Shown piece by piece: positions 44,255-52,928 of a DNA stretch of 64,000 bases. Made by a program: the position numbers and the translations under genes. Under the pieces are notes generated by a model, which saw only the letters and a program-made list of their open reading frames with translations, was not told the origin of the DNA and made no database searches. How positions within the stretch are numbered: position 1 is the stretch's first letter; each line of letters opens with the position of its first letter. Origin of the DNA: Glaciecola petra (GTDB lineage Bacteria > Pseudomonadota > Gammaproteobacteria > Enterobacterales > Alteromonadaceae); assembly GCF_031846345.1 (NCBI RefSeq), contig NZ_JAVRHX010000005.1, positions 1 to 64,000 on the forward strand. The letters run 5' to 3'.

Positions 44255-45019
44255 ATGGCAACACTCACAGAACTCACTACTAAGAATCACAAAAGTTTTA
44301 AAATATCGCCAAGAGCTCATATTAAATATGCTGCTAAGCAACATGTCATAAATTTAAATGCTATTGAAATTGCGCATGGAGCCACTTGCTTCCCCATTTT
44401 TATAACGCGTAATACGCAAAATGGAGCTTGGGCTGTATCTGCAATGACAAGTTTTGAAATAGAACAAAATTTATTTGTAGAGAAAGGCATTTGGCAAAGT
44501 ATTTTTCAGCCCAGTAACCTACGAACTTATCCTTTATATCTAATGAAAGTCGCAAATGGAGAAAAGGCTTACACCATTGGTTTTGATGCTGCCAGTGACG
44601 CTTTGAATGAAATCGAAGGTATACCCTTGTTTGATGATAATGGTAAAGCTACGCAACATTTGTCTGAAATAACAAAAATGTTAGAAAACCAAATTACTGA
44701 TATGCAGCAAACATATGAATTTGGTAAAACCCTCGAACAATTGGGATTATTGCGAGCCATTGATCTTCATGTGATCTATCAAGATGGCACAGTTAACGTG
44801 ATAAAAGGTTTGCATACAATAAATGAAGACGTGCTGAACAGTCTCGAAGCAGATAAGTTGGAAAAGCTCCATAAATTAGGGTATTTGAGCCCAATTTACG
44901 CGATGTTGATTTCACTATTTCAGCTCAACAGTCTTTTGACAAAAAATAATTTAATTGATGGTAAACCTAAAGTTAGTAACGTGAAAATGGAAGTTGCTAA
45001 AGACGATACTCTGATTTAA
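44255..45019 (+). CDS. SapC-family protein
   Basis: A 254-residue soluble protein with the SapC pattern: IEIAHGATCFPIFITRN (conserved early segment), GIWQSIFQPSNLRTYPLY, EGIPLFDDNGKATQHL and EQLGLLRAIDLHV. The family was named after a Campylobacter S-layer locus gene, but its role in TonB-receptor neighbourhoods is unknown. Co-transcribed with the halogenase-like gene; the trio is a recurring cassette. Confidence 0.88.
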   Translation: MATLTELTTKNHKSFKISPRAHIKYAAKQHVINLNAIEIAHGATCFPIFITRNTQNGAWAVSAMTSFEIEQNLFVEKGIWQSIFQPSNLRTYPLYLMKVANGEKAYTIGFDAASDALNEIEGIPLFDDNGKATQHLSEITKMLENQITDMQQTYEFGKTLEQLGLLRAIDLHVIYQDGTVNVIKGLHTINEDVLNSLEADKLEKLHKLGYLSPIYAMLISLFQLNSLLTKNNLIDGKPKVSNVKMEVAKDDTLI

Positions 45020-45648
45020 GTTTTTGCAGACAGGTATTACGTCACTATGTTTTTATTAATCTATGTTTTGATTAATCTGTGTTTTCATTGAGTGCATTAC
45101 TCAATCTCGTGTTTTTAATGAAATAACCGAGCATGAGATTAATTTAGAGCTACTGACATCGGGTTAATAAAATCTCGGATTACAAAGTCAACTACATTAT
45201 TGAAATATGAGATCAAAGAATCTGATAACAGTAAAAATACTTAGTTAGATGTTCAATAATATTTGCATTGTTTCGGTGAAATGAGTACCTTATATGCACA
45301 AGTATGTTGCAGAATTATGAATTTTTGCATTAATCACTCCTTTCTTTGCAAGATATTTGTTTGTAATAACCTCATCAGTCAAATTTAAAAAGCAATCATT
45401 TTGACCTTGAAAAGTTATATAAATCAAGGGCCTATACGAATGCCTATTAGATGATTTATCTTACAATTGCTAGGCGCAATGTTTGGGCGATGTAAGTGAC
45501 TGATTTGGCGCATTAATTGCAAAACGTAATAGACGACTTGACGCTATAAGTGTAGTGCTTATCGGCTTTTTGCACGTCAAAGTTGGATTAATAAAATAAG
45601 TAGTGCAAATTAAACTATTTGCAATAGATAGAAATTACGGGGAACTCT
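45020..45648. other. Long intergenic leader before the second TonB receptor
   Basis: 629 bases without a gene. At about 45047-45078 there are two imperfect 16-base tandem repeats (ATGTTTTTATTAATCT and ATGTTTTGATTAATCT) and part of a third. An imperfect inverted repeat AATCTCGTG / CATGAGATT sits at 45103-45111 and 45132-45140 with no T-run. A TTATATAAAT at 45414-45423 differs by one base from the recurring 10-mer. No RNA gene could be named; the length suggests regulation at the leader. Confidence 0.4.
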
Positions 45649-48378
45649 GTGGAAAAACAACCTTTCAAACACATAAAATTTAAAAAAAATATGCTTTGCT
45701 TAGCATGTTCTATGGCACTGGCGACGACTGCACCGTTTGCAGTTAATGCTCAGGAAGAAGAACAAGCAGAAGATAAAAAATTTGAGCAAATCATTGTAAC
45801 AGGAACAAGAATGACCGACCGTTCAGCGGCGGATTCACCAGTTCCGGTTGATGTTATCAGTGGCGAGGAATTCCGCCAAAACTCTTCATCTGATGTACAG
45901 GATATGTTGCGTACAGCCGTTCCTTCTTTTGATATTAATACTCAGCCGATAAGTGATGCAGCGACTATTGTTCGTCCAGCTAACTTGCGTGGTCTATCAC
46001 CTGACAATGTATTGGTGTTAGTCAACGGTAAAAGACGTCATCGTGGCTCAATTATATCATTTTTAGGTGGTGGTATTTCTGATGGTGCGCAAGGGGTAGA
46101 TATTTCTGCGATCCCTTCAATGGCACTAAAACAGGTCGAAGTATTAAGAGATGGCGCTTCTTCACAGTATGGTTCTGACGCTATCGCGGGTGTACTTAAC
46201 TTTATTCTTAAAGACAATGCTGAAGGATTTGAGGTACAAGCACGCTATGGTTCAACATACGAAGGAGATGGTGATAATTTTATCGTTTCTGCAAATGCCG
46301 GCCTACCATTAGGTGACGAAGGATTTGTGAATGTCACAGCTGAAATTAGAGAAGTAGACGGTACCATACGCTCAGTCGTAAGAGACGACGTTGCATTTCA
46401 AATTGAAAATGGTTACACCGCTGTTTCTGATTTTGCGTTAATTAACGGTTACACCAGTGACGTGCCACAATATTGGGGTCAACCCGATGTTGAAGACGAT
46501 ATTAAGTTTTTTGTGAACTCAGAATATGATCTTGGTGATCAGACGACTGCTTACTTGTTTGGTAACTATGGTGAGCGTATGGTAACGGGTGGATTTTTCT
46601 ATCGTAATGTTGTTGGTGGCCCATCTGGCCAGCGCGGTGGAGTATATCGTGGCCCATTAGTGGATCCCACAACTGGCTTGGTAGATGATGATGGTGTACC
46701 TTCTGTATTGGTAGGTGATTTAGATGGCTTGGATGCTGGCGGTTCATGTATTGCAGGTATCCCACTTGGTGGACAAGGTGGCGTTAATCCAGATCCTACA
46801 TTCTTAGCACAAGTTGTTGCCGATCCTAATTGTTTTTCTTTTATTGAAACAATACCTTCAGGCTTTGTCCCACGTTTTGGTGGCACGAATGAAGACATGG
46901 CAATTACCGTTGGTATTAAAGGTGATTTAGATATTGGATCAGGTTTGTATTACGATGTGAGCGCGCAACGTGGCTCTAACAGAACAGACTTTTTCATCAA
47001 AAATACACTCAATGCTTCTTTAGGTCCAGATTCGCCACGTGATTTTGTGCCTGGTGGCCAAGAACAAACCGAAACCTTATTCAACGCGAATTTTGTTTAC
47101 TCAGTTGATGTGGGTTTAGAATCTGAGCTAAACATAGCCTTTGGTGCTGAATATCGTGAAGAAGAGTTTGATTTGTTTGCAGGTGATGAGGCCTCATATG
47201 CTTTAGGACCTTTGGCTAGTCAAGGTTTTGCTTCTAGCTCAAATGGTTTTGGTGGGTTTCCAGCAACGACTTCAGCGTCGCAAGACAGTACTGCAGTTTA
47301 TGTCGACCTCGAAGCTGATGTCACTGAAAACCTAACCTTACAAACAGCAGTGAGAGTCGAAGAGTTTAGCGAATTTGGTAATACTACCGACTTTAAACTG
47401 GCCGGTATCTATCATGTCTCTGATGAGTTAAGAGTTCGTGCTGCCTATTCAACGGGCTTCCATGCACCAACTGCTGGTCAAGCTAACATAACCAATGTAA
47501 CCACTCAAAACGTCAATGGTGTTTTGGTCGATCAGGGTACTCTGCCTTTATCATCGGTTGCGGGTCAATTAGCAGCGGACTTTGTTGAGAGCGCCGGCAA
47601 TGGCCGTCCTCAACTTGGACCAGAAGAAGCTGTTAACTATTCATTTGGTGTTGGTTTTGAAATTGCTGGGTCTAACTGGACAGTTGATTACTATAATATA
47701 CAACTAGAAGACCGAGTTGCCTTAGGCGCAAATGTTGACTTTTTGTCGGCACTTAATTTTGCGGGTGGCACAGGTTCAGACTTTGCTACTGTTTCAGAAG
47801 CGTTAACTACATTAGATGCTAATGGTGTTATTGATCGCCAAGACTTCCTTGGCTTAGATGACCTATCGCAATTTAGATTCTTCTCAAACAGTTTTGATAC
47901 CACTACTTGGGGTATTGATGTCGTCGGTAATGTAAACTTTGACTTTTTAGGCGGTGAATCACGTCTAACTGTTGCTGCCAACTATAATGAGACCGAAGTT
48001 GATAGTGTAGGTGAAGTGAATCCAATTAGTGATGGACGTGTTAGTGCAATAGAAGATTTATTACCTAATACGCGCGCTAATATTTCTTGGAGTCATACTG
48101 AAGGCAAGTTCACCACCTTATTGCGTGCAAATTATTACGGTGGTTGGGATGATACCGGTAATGGCGTCCCTGGTATTGGTGCAGAAGTGTTAATCGATGC
48201 ACAAGTGTCATATCAACATTCTGAGCAGCTACAATTTGTTGTAGGTGTTGACAATTTATTTGATACTTACCCTCAAGAAAATCCTAATCAAGGTGGTTCT
48301 GGTCAATTGTATTCAGAATCTAGTCCTTTTGGATTTAATGGCGGTACTTGGTATGTACAGGCAAGATACGTGTACTAA
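45649..48378 (+). CDS. TonB-dependent receptor
   Basis: A 909-residue outer-membrane receptor: signal peptide (LACSMALATTAPFAVNA), TonB-box-like EQIIVTGTRM, plug with SDVQDMLRTAVPSFDIN, LRGLSPDNVLVLVNGKRRHR, LKQVEVLRDGASSQYGSDAI and VLNFILKD, then the barrel ending YVQARYVY. The plug sequence is of the general siderophore/carbohydrate receptor form, and the plug and barrel differ from the first receptor. The start is GTG 45649 with GGGGAA about six bases upstream. It lies in the galactose-oriented region and is terminated by a strong hairpin. Confidence 0.93.
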   Translation: MEKQPFKHIKFKKNMLCLACSMALATTAPFAVNAQEEEQAEDKKFEQIIVTGTRMTDRSAADSPVPVDVISGEEFRQNSSSDVQDMLRTAVPSFDINTQPISDAATIVRPANLRGLSPDNVLVLVNGKRRHRGSIISFLGGGISDGAQGVDISAIPSMALKQVEVLRDGASSQYGSDAIAGVLNFILKDNAEGFEVQARYGSTYEGDGDNFIVSANAGLPLGDEGFVNVTAEIREVDGTIRSVVRDDVAFQIENGYTAVSDFALINGYTSDVPQYWGQPDVEDDIKFFVNSEYDLGDQTTAYLFGNYGERMVTGGFFYRNVVGGPSGQRGGVYRGPLVDPTTGLVDDDGVPSVLVGDLDGLDAGGSCIAGIPLGGQGGVNPDPTFLAQVVADPNCFSFIETIPSGFVPRFGGTNEDMAITVGIKGDLDIGSGLYYDVSAQRGSNRTDFFIKNTLNASLGPDSPRDFVPGGQEQTETLFNANFVYSVDVGLESELNIAFGAEYREEEFDLFAGDEASYALGPLASQGFASSSNGFGGFPATTSASQDSTAVYVDLEADVTENLTLQTAVRVEEFSEFGNTTDFKLAGIYHVSDELRVRAAYSTGFHAPTAGQANITNVTTQNVNGVLVDQGTLPLSSVAGQLAADFVESAGNGRPQLGPEEAVNYSFGVGFEIAGSNWTVDYYNIQLEDRVALGANVDFLSALNFAGGTGSDFATVSEALTTLDANGVIDRQDFLGLDDLSQFRFFSNSFDTTTWGIDVVGNVNFDFLGGESRLTVAANYNETEVDSVGEVNPISDGRVSAIEDLLPNTRANISWSHTEGKFTTLLRANYYGGWDDTGNGVPGIGAEVLIDAQVSYQHSEQLQFVVGVDNLFDTYPQENPNQGGSGQLYSESSPFGFNGGTWYVQARYVY

Positions 48379-48412
48379 ATAATCAACAACTTTGTTGTTA
48401 GGTATTTTTGAT

Positions 48413-48446
48413 AAAAGCCAACCGGTATTTGCGGTTGGCTTTTTTT
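48413..48446 (+). terminator. Rho-independent terminator of the second TonB receptor
   Basis: Stem AAAAGCCAACCG paired with CGGTTGGCTTTT around a seven-base loop, followed by more T residues. About 35 bases after the stop codon. Confidence 0.92.
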
Positions 48447-48493
48447 ATAGACAATGACTTATTAATAAAGGCGATTGCAAAACAAAAGCTATG

Positions 48494-48766
48494 CTAGCTG
48501 AGCTTATCTTGTTTTCTATTTTGAACTTTCACAAATAAAATAATACAAGCGAATAATAAGGTAAAACTATTTGCAATAGTGATAGGTAAATCACTTTTCA
48601 GAATGCCGTATACCAACCACAAAGACACGCCAAAAACAAAGACAATATACATGCTAAGCGATAAAGCTTTTGTATCTCGGGTTTTCAGCACCTTAATGAC
48701 TTGAGGTAGAAAAGATAATGTAGTGCATAGAGCTGCAATAAAACCAAGGGTTTCGCTAACCAACAT
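48494..48766 (-). CDS. SemiSWEET-type sugar transporter (PQ-loop)
   Basis: A 90-residue protein with three transmembrane helices and the PQ-loop signature (LSFLPQVIKVLKTRDT), plus SLWLVYGILKSDLPI in helix 2-3. This is the three-helix half-transporter that dimerises to carry sugars across the inner membrane. It is oriented against the preceding receptor gene. Sugar specificity cannot be read from sequence, but the surrounding genes handle galactosides and glucosides. Confidence 0.9.
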   Translation of the reverse strand: MLVSETLGFIAALCTTLSFLPQVIKVLKTRDTKALSLSMYIVFVFGVSLWLVYGILKSDLPITIANSFTLLFACIILFVKVQNRKQDKLS

Positions 48767-48942
48767 GTTAAAAATTCCTTTATTGCTAATGCTTTGCTAA
48801 AAAGTCTTAATTGAATGCTTAGACCTTAATTAAAATCTACCTTTAATAAGGTGACATTAAACATTACAGTTCATCAAAGGTTCTATAAAATAGAAAGGTA
48901 TTTGCTAATTATACCAATATTCATTTCAATAAATAGATGTAA

Positions 48943-49004
48943 AATTGTAATCATCAAATCGAGACAAGTTATTAAACCGCTTGTTTACACTAGTAATTAC
49001 AATT
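48943..49004 (+). promoter_or_regulatory. Nested inverted repeat in leader of doxX gene
   Basis: Outer arms AATTGTAAT (48943-48951) and ATTACAATT (48996-49004) are exactly complementary; inner arms ACAAG and CTTGT lie between. Together they could form a hairpin that ends just before the AGAGGA ribosome site, or be a pair of DNA half-sites. Which, if either, is not decidable here. Confidence 0.35.
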
Positions 49005-49018
49005 AAAGAGGAAACATC

Positions 49019-49462
49019 ATGAATACATTATTATCACACGCTTTTGTTAAAAACTCATCTTTTGCACCATTAGCTTTACGTTTGGGGGCTGGTATTATTT
49101 TTGCTGCGTATGGCGCACAAAAACTGTTTGCTTGGTTCGGTGGATATGGCCTTGAAGGTACAGGACAGTTTATGGCTTCTCTTGGTCTAGAGCCAGGCTA
49201 TTTAATGGCATTAGCAGCAGGTAGTGCAGAGTTCTTTGGCGGTATATTGTTAGTTTTAGGCTTGTTAACTCGACCCGTTGCCATCGCCTTAACATTTACG
49301 ATGTTAGTTGCCATAGTCACAGTGCATTTACCAAATGGATTATTTATGGCTAACAATGGTTACGCATTTGGCCTAGCACTTATGGTGATTTCTGTCTCGG
49401 TAGCTGTTTCTGGTGCTGGTAAATTATCACTAGATAATATGATCGCTAAGGCGAGCGACTAA
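49019..49462 (+). CDS. DoxX family membrane protein
   Basis: A 147-residue, four-helix membrane protein of the DoxX family: RLGAGIIFAAYGAQKLFAWFG (helix 1), GSAEFFGGILLVLGLLTRPVAI (helix 2/3), and an FGLALMVISVSVAVSG helix. Such proteins are linked to thiol/oxidative stress responses in some bacteria. GAGGAAA precedes the ATG. Single gene by orientation; a 250-base leader contains an inverted repeat. Confidence 0.9.
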   Translation: MNTLLSHAFVKNSSFAPLALRLGAGIIFAAYGAQKLFAWFGGYGLEGTGQFMASLGLEPGYLMALAAGSAEFFGGILLVLGLLTRPVAIALTFTMLVAIVTVHLPNGLFMANNGYAFGLALMVISVSVAVSGAGKLSLDNMIAKASD

Positions 49463-49561
49463 GCAAAAAGACGAATATTGTTGATTTGACTTTTTTTACC
49501 AATACAAATGAGACTGTTGCACCACCTCAGAACAAGCTAGCCGAGCAGAGTCTCGGCTTAG

Positions 49562-50035
49562 TTATACAAGATTTTGAGGAGATATAGCTTGGTAATGATC
49601 AGCAGAACTGATCAAATTAAAGGCAGTTAATGACTCAACACTGAGTACATGAGTGTTACAAGCGTATTTACGTTTAATAGCGTCAAGTAATAAAGCAAAG
49701 TCGCCATCGCCCGACATTAATAAAATATTATCTAAGCCTGCGCTAGACTCCAACATGTCGATGGTAATACCAACATCCCAATCACCTTTTGCTGTGCCAT
49801 CAGCCCGTTGTATAAAAGGTTTAGTTTTAACATCAAATCCTATGTGTTGAAGTGCTTGCTGAAACTTTTGTTGCTGTAGATTTGTGCTAGCAATAGCATA
49901 CGCATTAGCGACTTTAATTGTGTATCGCTCGCTTAACGCGTTCCACAATGCTCGATAATTGAAAGGACGGCTGTAAGCATCTCTGGTGGTGTAATAAATG
50001 TTTTGTACATCAACAAATACGCCTATAGATTCCAA
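49562..50035 (-). CDS. NYN-domain (LabA/DUF88-like) protein
   Basis: A 157-residue PIN-like NYN protein: Asp9 and Asn12 in VFVDVQNIYY, Asp85 and Asp87 in GDWDVGITIDM, and Asp110/Asp112 in SGDGDFALLLD. These acidic residues form the nuclease-like metal site, so RNase activity is plausible though not certain. The start is TTG 50035, with AAGGAA upstream. It lies just downstream of the terminator of the leftward symporter gene. Confidence 0.85.
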   Translation of the reverse strand: MESIGVFVDVQNIYYTTRDAYSRPFNYRALWNALSERYTIKVANAYAIASTNLQQQKFQQALQHIGFDVKTKPFIQRADGTAKGDWDVGITIDMLESSAGLDNILLMSGDGDFALLLDAIKRKYACNTHVLSVESLTAFNLISSADHYQAISPQNLV

Positions 50036-50049
50036 AATATGTTCCTTAA

Positions 50050-50080
50050 ATAAAAAGAGGGCAATGTCATTATTGCCCTC
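50050..50080 (-). terminator. Rho-independent terminator of the leftward symporter
   Basis: On the reverse strand GAGGGCAAT, a six-base loop, ATTGCCCTC and then TTTTTATTT. Perfect nine-base stem, about 20 bases past the stop of the symporter gene. The start of the NYN gene lies immediately beyond, so that gene needs its own promoter or readthrough. Confidence 0.9.
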
Positions 50081-50101
50081 GTGTAAAATTGAAGTGAAAA
50101 A

Positions 50102-51622
50102 TTACGCCTTGGCTGATTCAGCGTTGTTATTTTCTCCTACCCACTCAAATTTAGGCGCTTGTCCATATAATATCCAATTGAGCAACAAAGCAAGGGTCAC
50201 ACAAGAAATTAAGGTGATAAACATTAAGTGAATATAATGCAAACCAAATGGCGCATGGAATGGTGAAACTTCAAACGATAGTAAGAAGTATAAAATGACA
50301 CCAAATATCACCGAAAACAATCCAGCGGTAGCATGCACATTCTTAAACGCTAAGCCTAAAATAAATACCGACAAAATTGGCATACTTAATAAACCATATA
50401 ACTGCTGAATCAAATTAATAATGCTCTCTGCTTGTGCATAAACCACCACCAATATAAGCGCGACAATAGTCATTAACGCGGTTACAAATCCACTTAGTTT
50501 TGGTACGTTTGGTTTTTTGTTAAAATATGCTTGATGTACGTCACACACATATAATGCAGTAGCGGAATTTAAGTTACTATTAAAGGTAGTTAATACTGCT
50601 GCGGCCATAGCTGCTGCAAATACACCACTTAAATAAGTAGGCAATAAATCACCTACAATTGTTCCGTATGCTGCATCACCAATATCGCCATAAAGTTTGT
50701 ATGACACAATACCAGGAATTACGATAATAGCCGGTACAATTAATATCCGAATGCCAGCCGCGGCAAACACGCCTTTTTGGGCCTCTTTAATGTTCGGTGC
50801 TGCCATCGCTCTCTGTGTGATAACTTGATTCGTACCCCAATAAAACATTTGAATAAAAATCATGCCAGTCAATAAGGTATGCCAAGGAATAGGCGAGTCG
50901 TCATCGCCGATTAAGGTTAAGCGTTCAGCCGGTATACCTTCAAAACTAAAATCGACAGCTTGTAAGGCTAAAAATACAACCACGAGTGCCATTACTAGCA
51001 GTATGACACCAGAATAAGTATCAGATACGGCGACGGCTCTCAAGCCACCAAAAATTGCATAGAGGGCACCAATAATGCCAAAAATTAGAGCGATATAAAT
51101 AATCATTAAATCGATAGCAAAAGCACTAGAACCTATCGAAATATTGACAAACTGCGTATCTATATTGAACATTTTCTGCATAAACAAAGCGCCGCTATAT
51201 ATAACAGCGGGGCAGAAAATAAGCGCACTACCTAAAAAGAATAACATACTGATGACGGCACGGATGTGCTTATTATGGTATCTCAGCTCTAGTAGTTCGG
51301 TAGTTGTAGTGCAATTAAATCGATAATATATTGGTAAAAACACTTTTGCTAAAACAATAAGACCAACTACTGCAGAAAATTCCCAAAGTGCCAATAAAGC
51401 CATTTGGTTACCGTTCATTCCTACTAATTGGTCAGTGCTTAAATTAGTGAGTGTGATAGAACCTGCAACAAAATACCAAGCTAGACCACCACCCGCTAAA
51501 AAGTATTCTTTTGTTTGGTTTGCTTGGCTATGCCCTTTGCCTCGGCAATGCAAGTAAGTCAAAAAGGCAATTAAAATAGTGACGAATAAAAACACGCCAA
51601 TTTGAATGGTATTGTCAGACAT
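50102..51622 (-). CDS. Sodium:solute (sugar) symporter, SSS family
   Basis: A 506-residue, roughly 13-helix transporter: TKEYFLAGGGLAWYFVAGSITLTNLSTDQLVGMNG, YAIFGGLRAVAVSDTYSG, MFYWGTNQVITQRAMAAPN and MAAAVLTTFNSNLNSATAL. It resembles sodium/galactose or glucose SSS carriers and is distinct from the symporter at 36646. Divergent from galT-galK, with 276 bases between the starts, so probably the galactose importer for the Leloir genes. Confidence 0.9.
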   Translation of the reverse strand: MSDNTIQIGVFLFVTILIAFLTYLHCRGKGHSQANQTKEYFLAGGGLAWYFVAGSITLTNLSTDQLVGMNGNQMALLALWEFSAVVGLIVLAKVFLPIYYRFNCTTTTELLELRYHNKHIRAVISMLFFLGSALIFCPAVIYSGALFMQKMFNIDTQFVNISIGSSAFAIDLMIIYIALIFGIIGALYAIFGGLRAVAVSDTYSGVILLVMALVVVFLALQAVDFSFEGIPAERLTLIGDDDSPIPWHTLLTGMIFIQMFYWGTNQVITQRAMAAPNIKEAQKGVFAAAGIRILIVPAIIVIPGIVSYKLYGDIGDAAYGTIVGDLLPTYLSGVFAAAMAAAVLTTFNSNLNSATALYVCDVHQAYFNKKPNVPKLSGFVTALMTIVALILVVVYAQAESIINLIQQLYGLLSMPILSVFILGLAFKNVHATAGLFSVIFGVILYFLLSFEVSPFHAPFGLHYIHLMFITLISCVTLALLLNWILYGQAPKFEWVGENNNAESAKA

Positions 51623-51652
51623 AGTTGTTCTTCTTATTTTAAGGGCTTATTT

Positions 51653-51671
51653 ATCGTATAAATGATACGAT
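51653..51671. promoter_or_regulatory. Inverted repeat between symporter and galT
   Basis: Arms ATCGTAT and ATACGAT flank a five-base spacer (AAATG). Together with TCATATAAAT at 51823-51832 further right, it lies in the divergent region of a sodium symporter and galT-galK. Both resemble the palindrome before the first TonB receptor; candidates for one regulator. Confidence 0.55.
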
Positions 51672-51898
51672 TTTTACGCTATTTCGTATGGATGTTAACA
51701 TAGCGATAACAAAAATCGAGTATTTTTTTATTGTTTAAGGCATTATAAAAGTCACATATCTATTGGCTTATGATAATCTTAAGAGCTTAAAAGATTGGAA
51801 AATTAGTACAATTTAGATATTATCATATAAATAATATTTTAAGTGACCTTTTCTTTTTTAGTTTAGAAAAATTATTCAGTAAATAGTAGGCAAGGGTA

Positions 51899-52927
51899 AT
51901 GCAAAAACCAGCTTCACATCGTCGTAAAAACCAATTAAATGATGAATGGATTTTAGTCTCTCCACATCGCAATAATAGACCTTGGCATGGAGCTACTGAG
52001 CAAGCCAACGAACAAGCCTTACCCGTGCATGAGGGTGAGTGTCCACTTTGTCCCCGGAATGACCGTGTAAACGGAGCAAGCAATCCGGACTATCAAGATA
52101 CCTATGTATTTACTAATGACTTTGGCGCGCTTACTGAATATCGAGTAAACGATGATCACGAACACCCACTGTTTGAAAGTCAAGAAGCTACGGGCATGGC
52201 CAAAGTCATTTGTTTTTCACCCAAACACAATAAAACCCTAGCTCAATTGCCGGTGTCAGAAATTGTGCCTGTTGTGCAGACCTGGAAAAAAGAATATAGC
52301 GCATTAAGCGCAGAATTTAGCTGTGTGCATATTTTTGAGAATAAGGGCGAAATAATGGGCTGTTCGCAGCCTCACCCGCATGGTCAAATTTGGGCTCACC
52401 AGCATTATTCCACAGAAATTGAGAAAGAAAATAAAAAGCAACAAGCTTATTTCAGTGAGCATGGTAGACCCCTGTTAAAAGACTATCTACGCCAAGAATT
52501 AAAAGACAAAATTCGTATTGTATATGAAAACAGCGATTGGATAGTATTGGTGCCTTATTGGGCTAAGTGGCCATTTGAAACCTTGATTTTGCCTAAATTT
52601 GATATCGCAGATTTTACAAGTTTGGAGCAAACGCAAATGCAAACATTAGCAGAATCATTGAGTGTGCTCACTATTAAATATGACAATATCTTTAAATGCA
52701 GTTTCCCTTATTCTATGGGATGGCATAATGCGCCTGCCGACCTTGAAGATAAATCACATTGGGTATTACATGCTCATTTTTTTCCCCCTTTATTGCGCTC
52801 TGCGTCGGTCAAGAAACACATGGTCGGTTATGAAATGATGGCAGAAAGCCAGCGTGATCTGACTCCAGAGCAAGCAGCTACGATTTTACGTGATGCCAGC
52901 ACAGTCCATTACAAACAGGAAAGCTAA
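51899..52927 (+). CDS. galT: Galactose-1-phosphate uridylyltransferase
   Basis: A 342-residue Leloir enzyme. Zinc-site Cys48 and Cys51 in CPLCPRN, and GCSQPHPHGQIWA with His161 as the uridylylated nucleophile (HPHGQ). Length and motifs are complete. The stop is one base before the galK ATG, so the two are coupled. It converts UDP-glucose plus galactose-1-phosphate to glucose-1-phosphate plus UDP-galactose. Confidence 0.97.
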   Translation: MQKPASHRRKNQLNDEWILVSPHRNNRPWHGATEQANEQALPVHEGECPLCPRNDRVNGASNPDYQDTYVFTNDFGALTEYRVNDDHEHPLFESQEATGMAKVICFSPKHNKTLAQLPVSEIVPVVQTWKKEYSALSAEFSCVHIFENKGEIMGCSQPHPHGQIWAHQHYSTEIEKENKKQQAYFSEHGRPLLKDYLRQELKDKIRIVYENSDWIVLVPYWAKWPFETLILPKFDIADFTSLEQTQMQTLAESLSVLTIKYDNIFKCSFPYSMGWHNAPADLEDKSHWVLHAHFFPPLLRSASVKKHMVGYEMMAESQRDLTPEQAATILRDASTVHYKQES

Positions 52928-52928
52928 C

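Noticed and set aside
45103..45140. Inverted repeat as a Rho-independent terminator after sapC-family gene
   Set aside because: Loop of about 20 bases and no T-run; kept only as a note in the intergenic entry.
46502..46898. Reverse-strand open frames of 87 and 99 codons inside the second TonB receptor
   Set aside because: Composition (His/Pro-rich or Pro/Gly-rich) is typical of antisense reading of a barrel protein; the receptor frame is unbroken.
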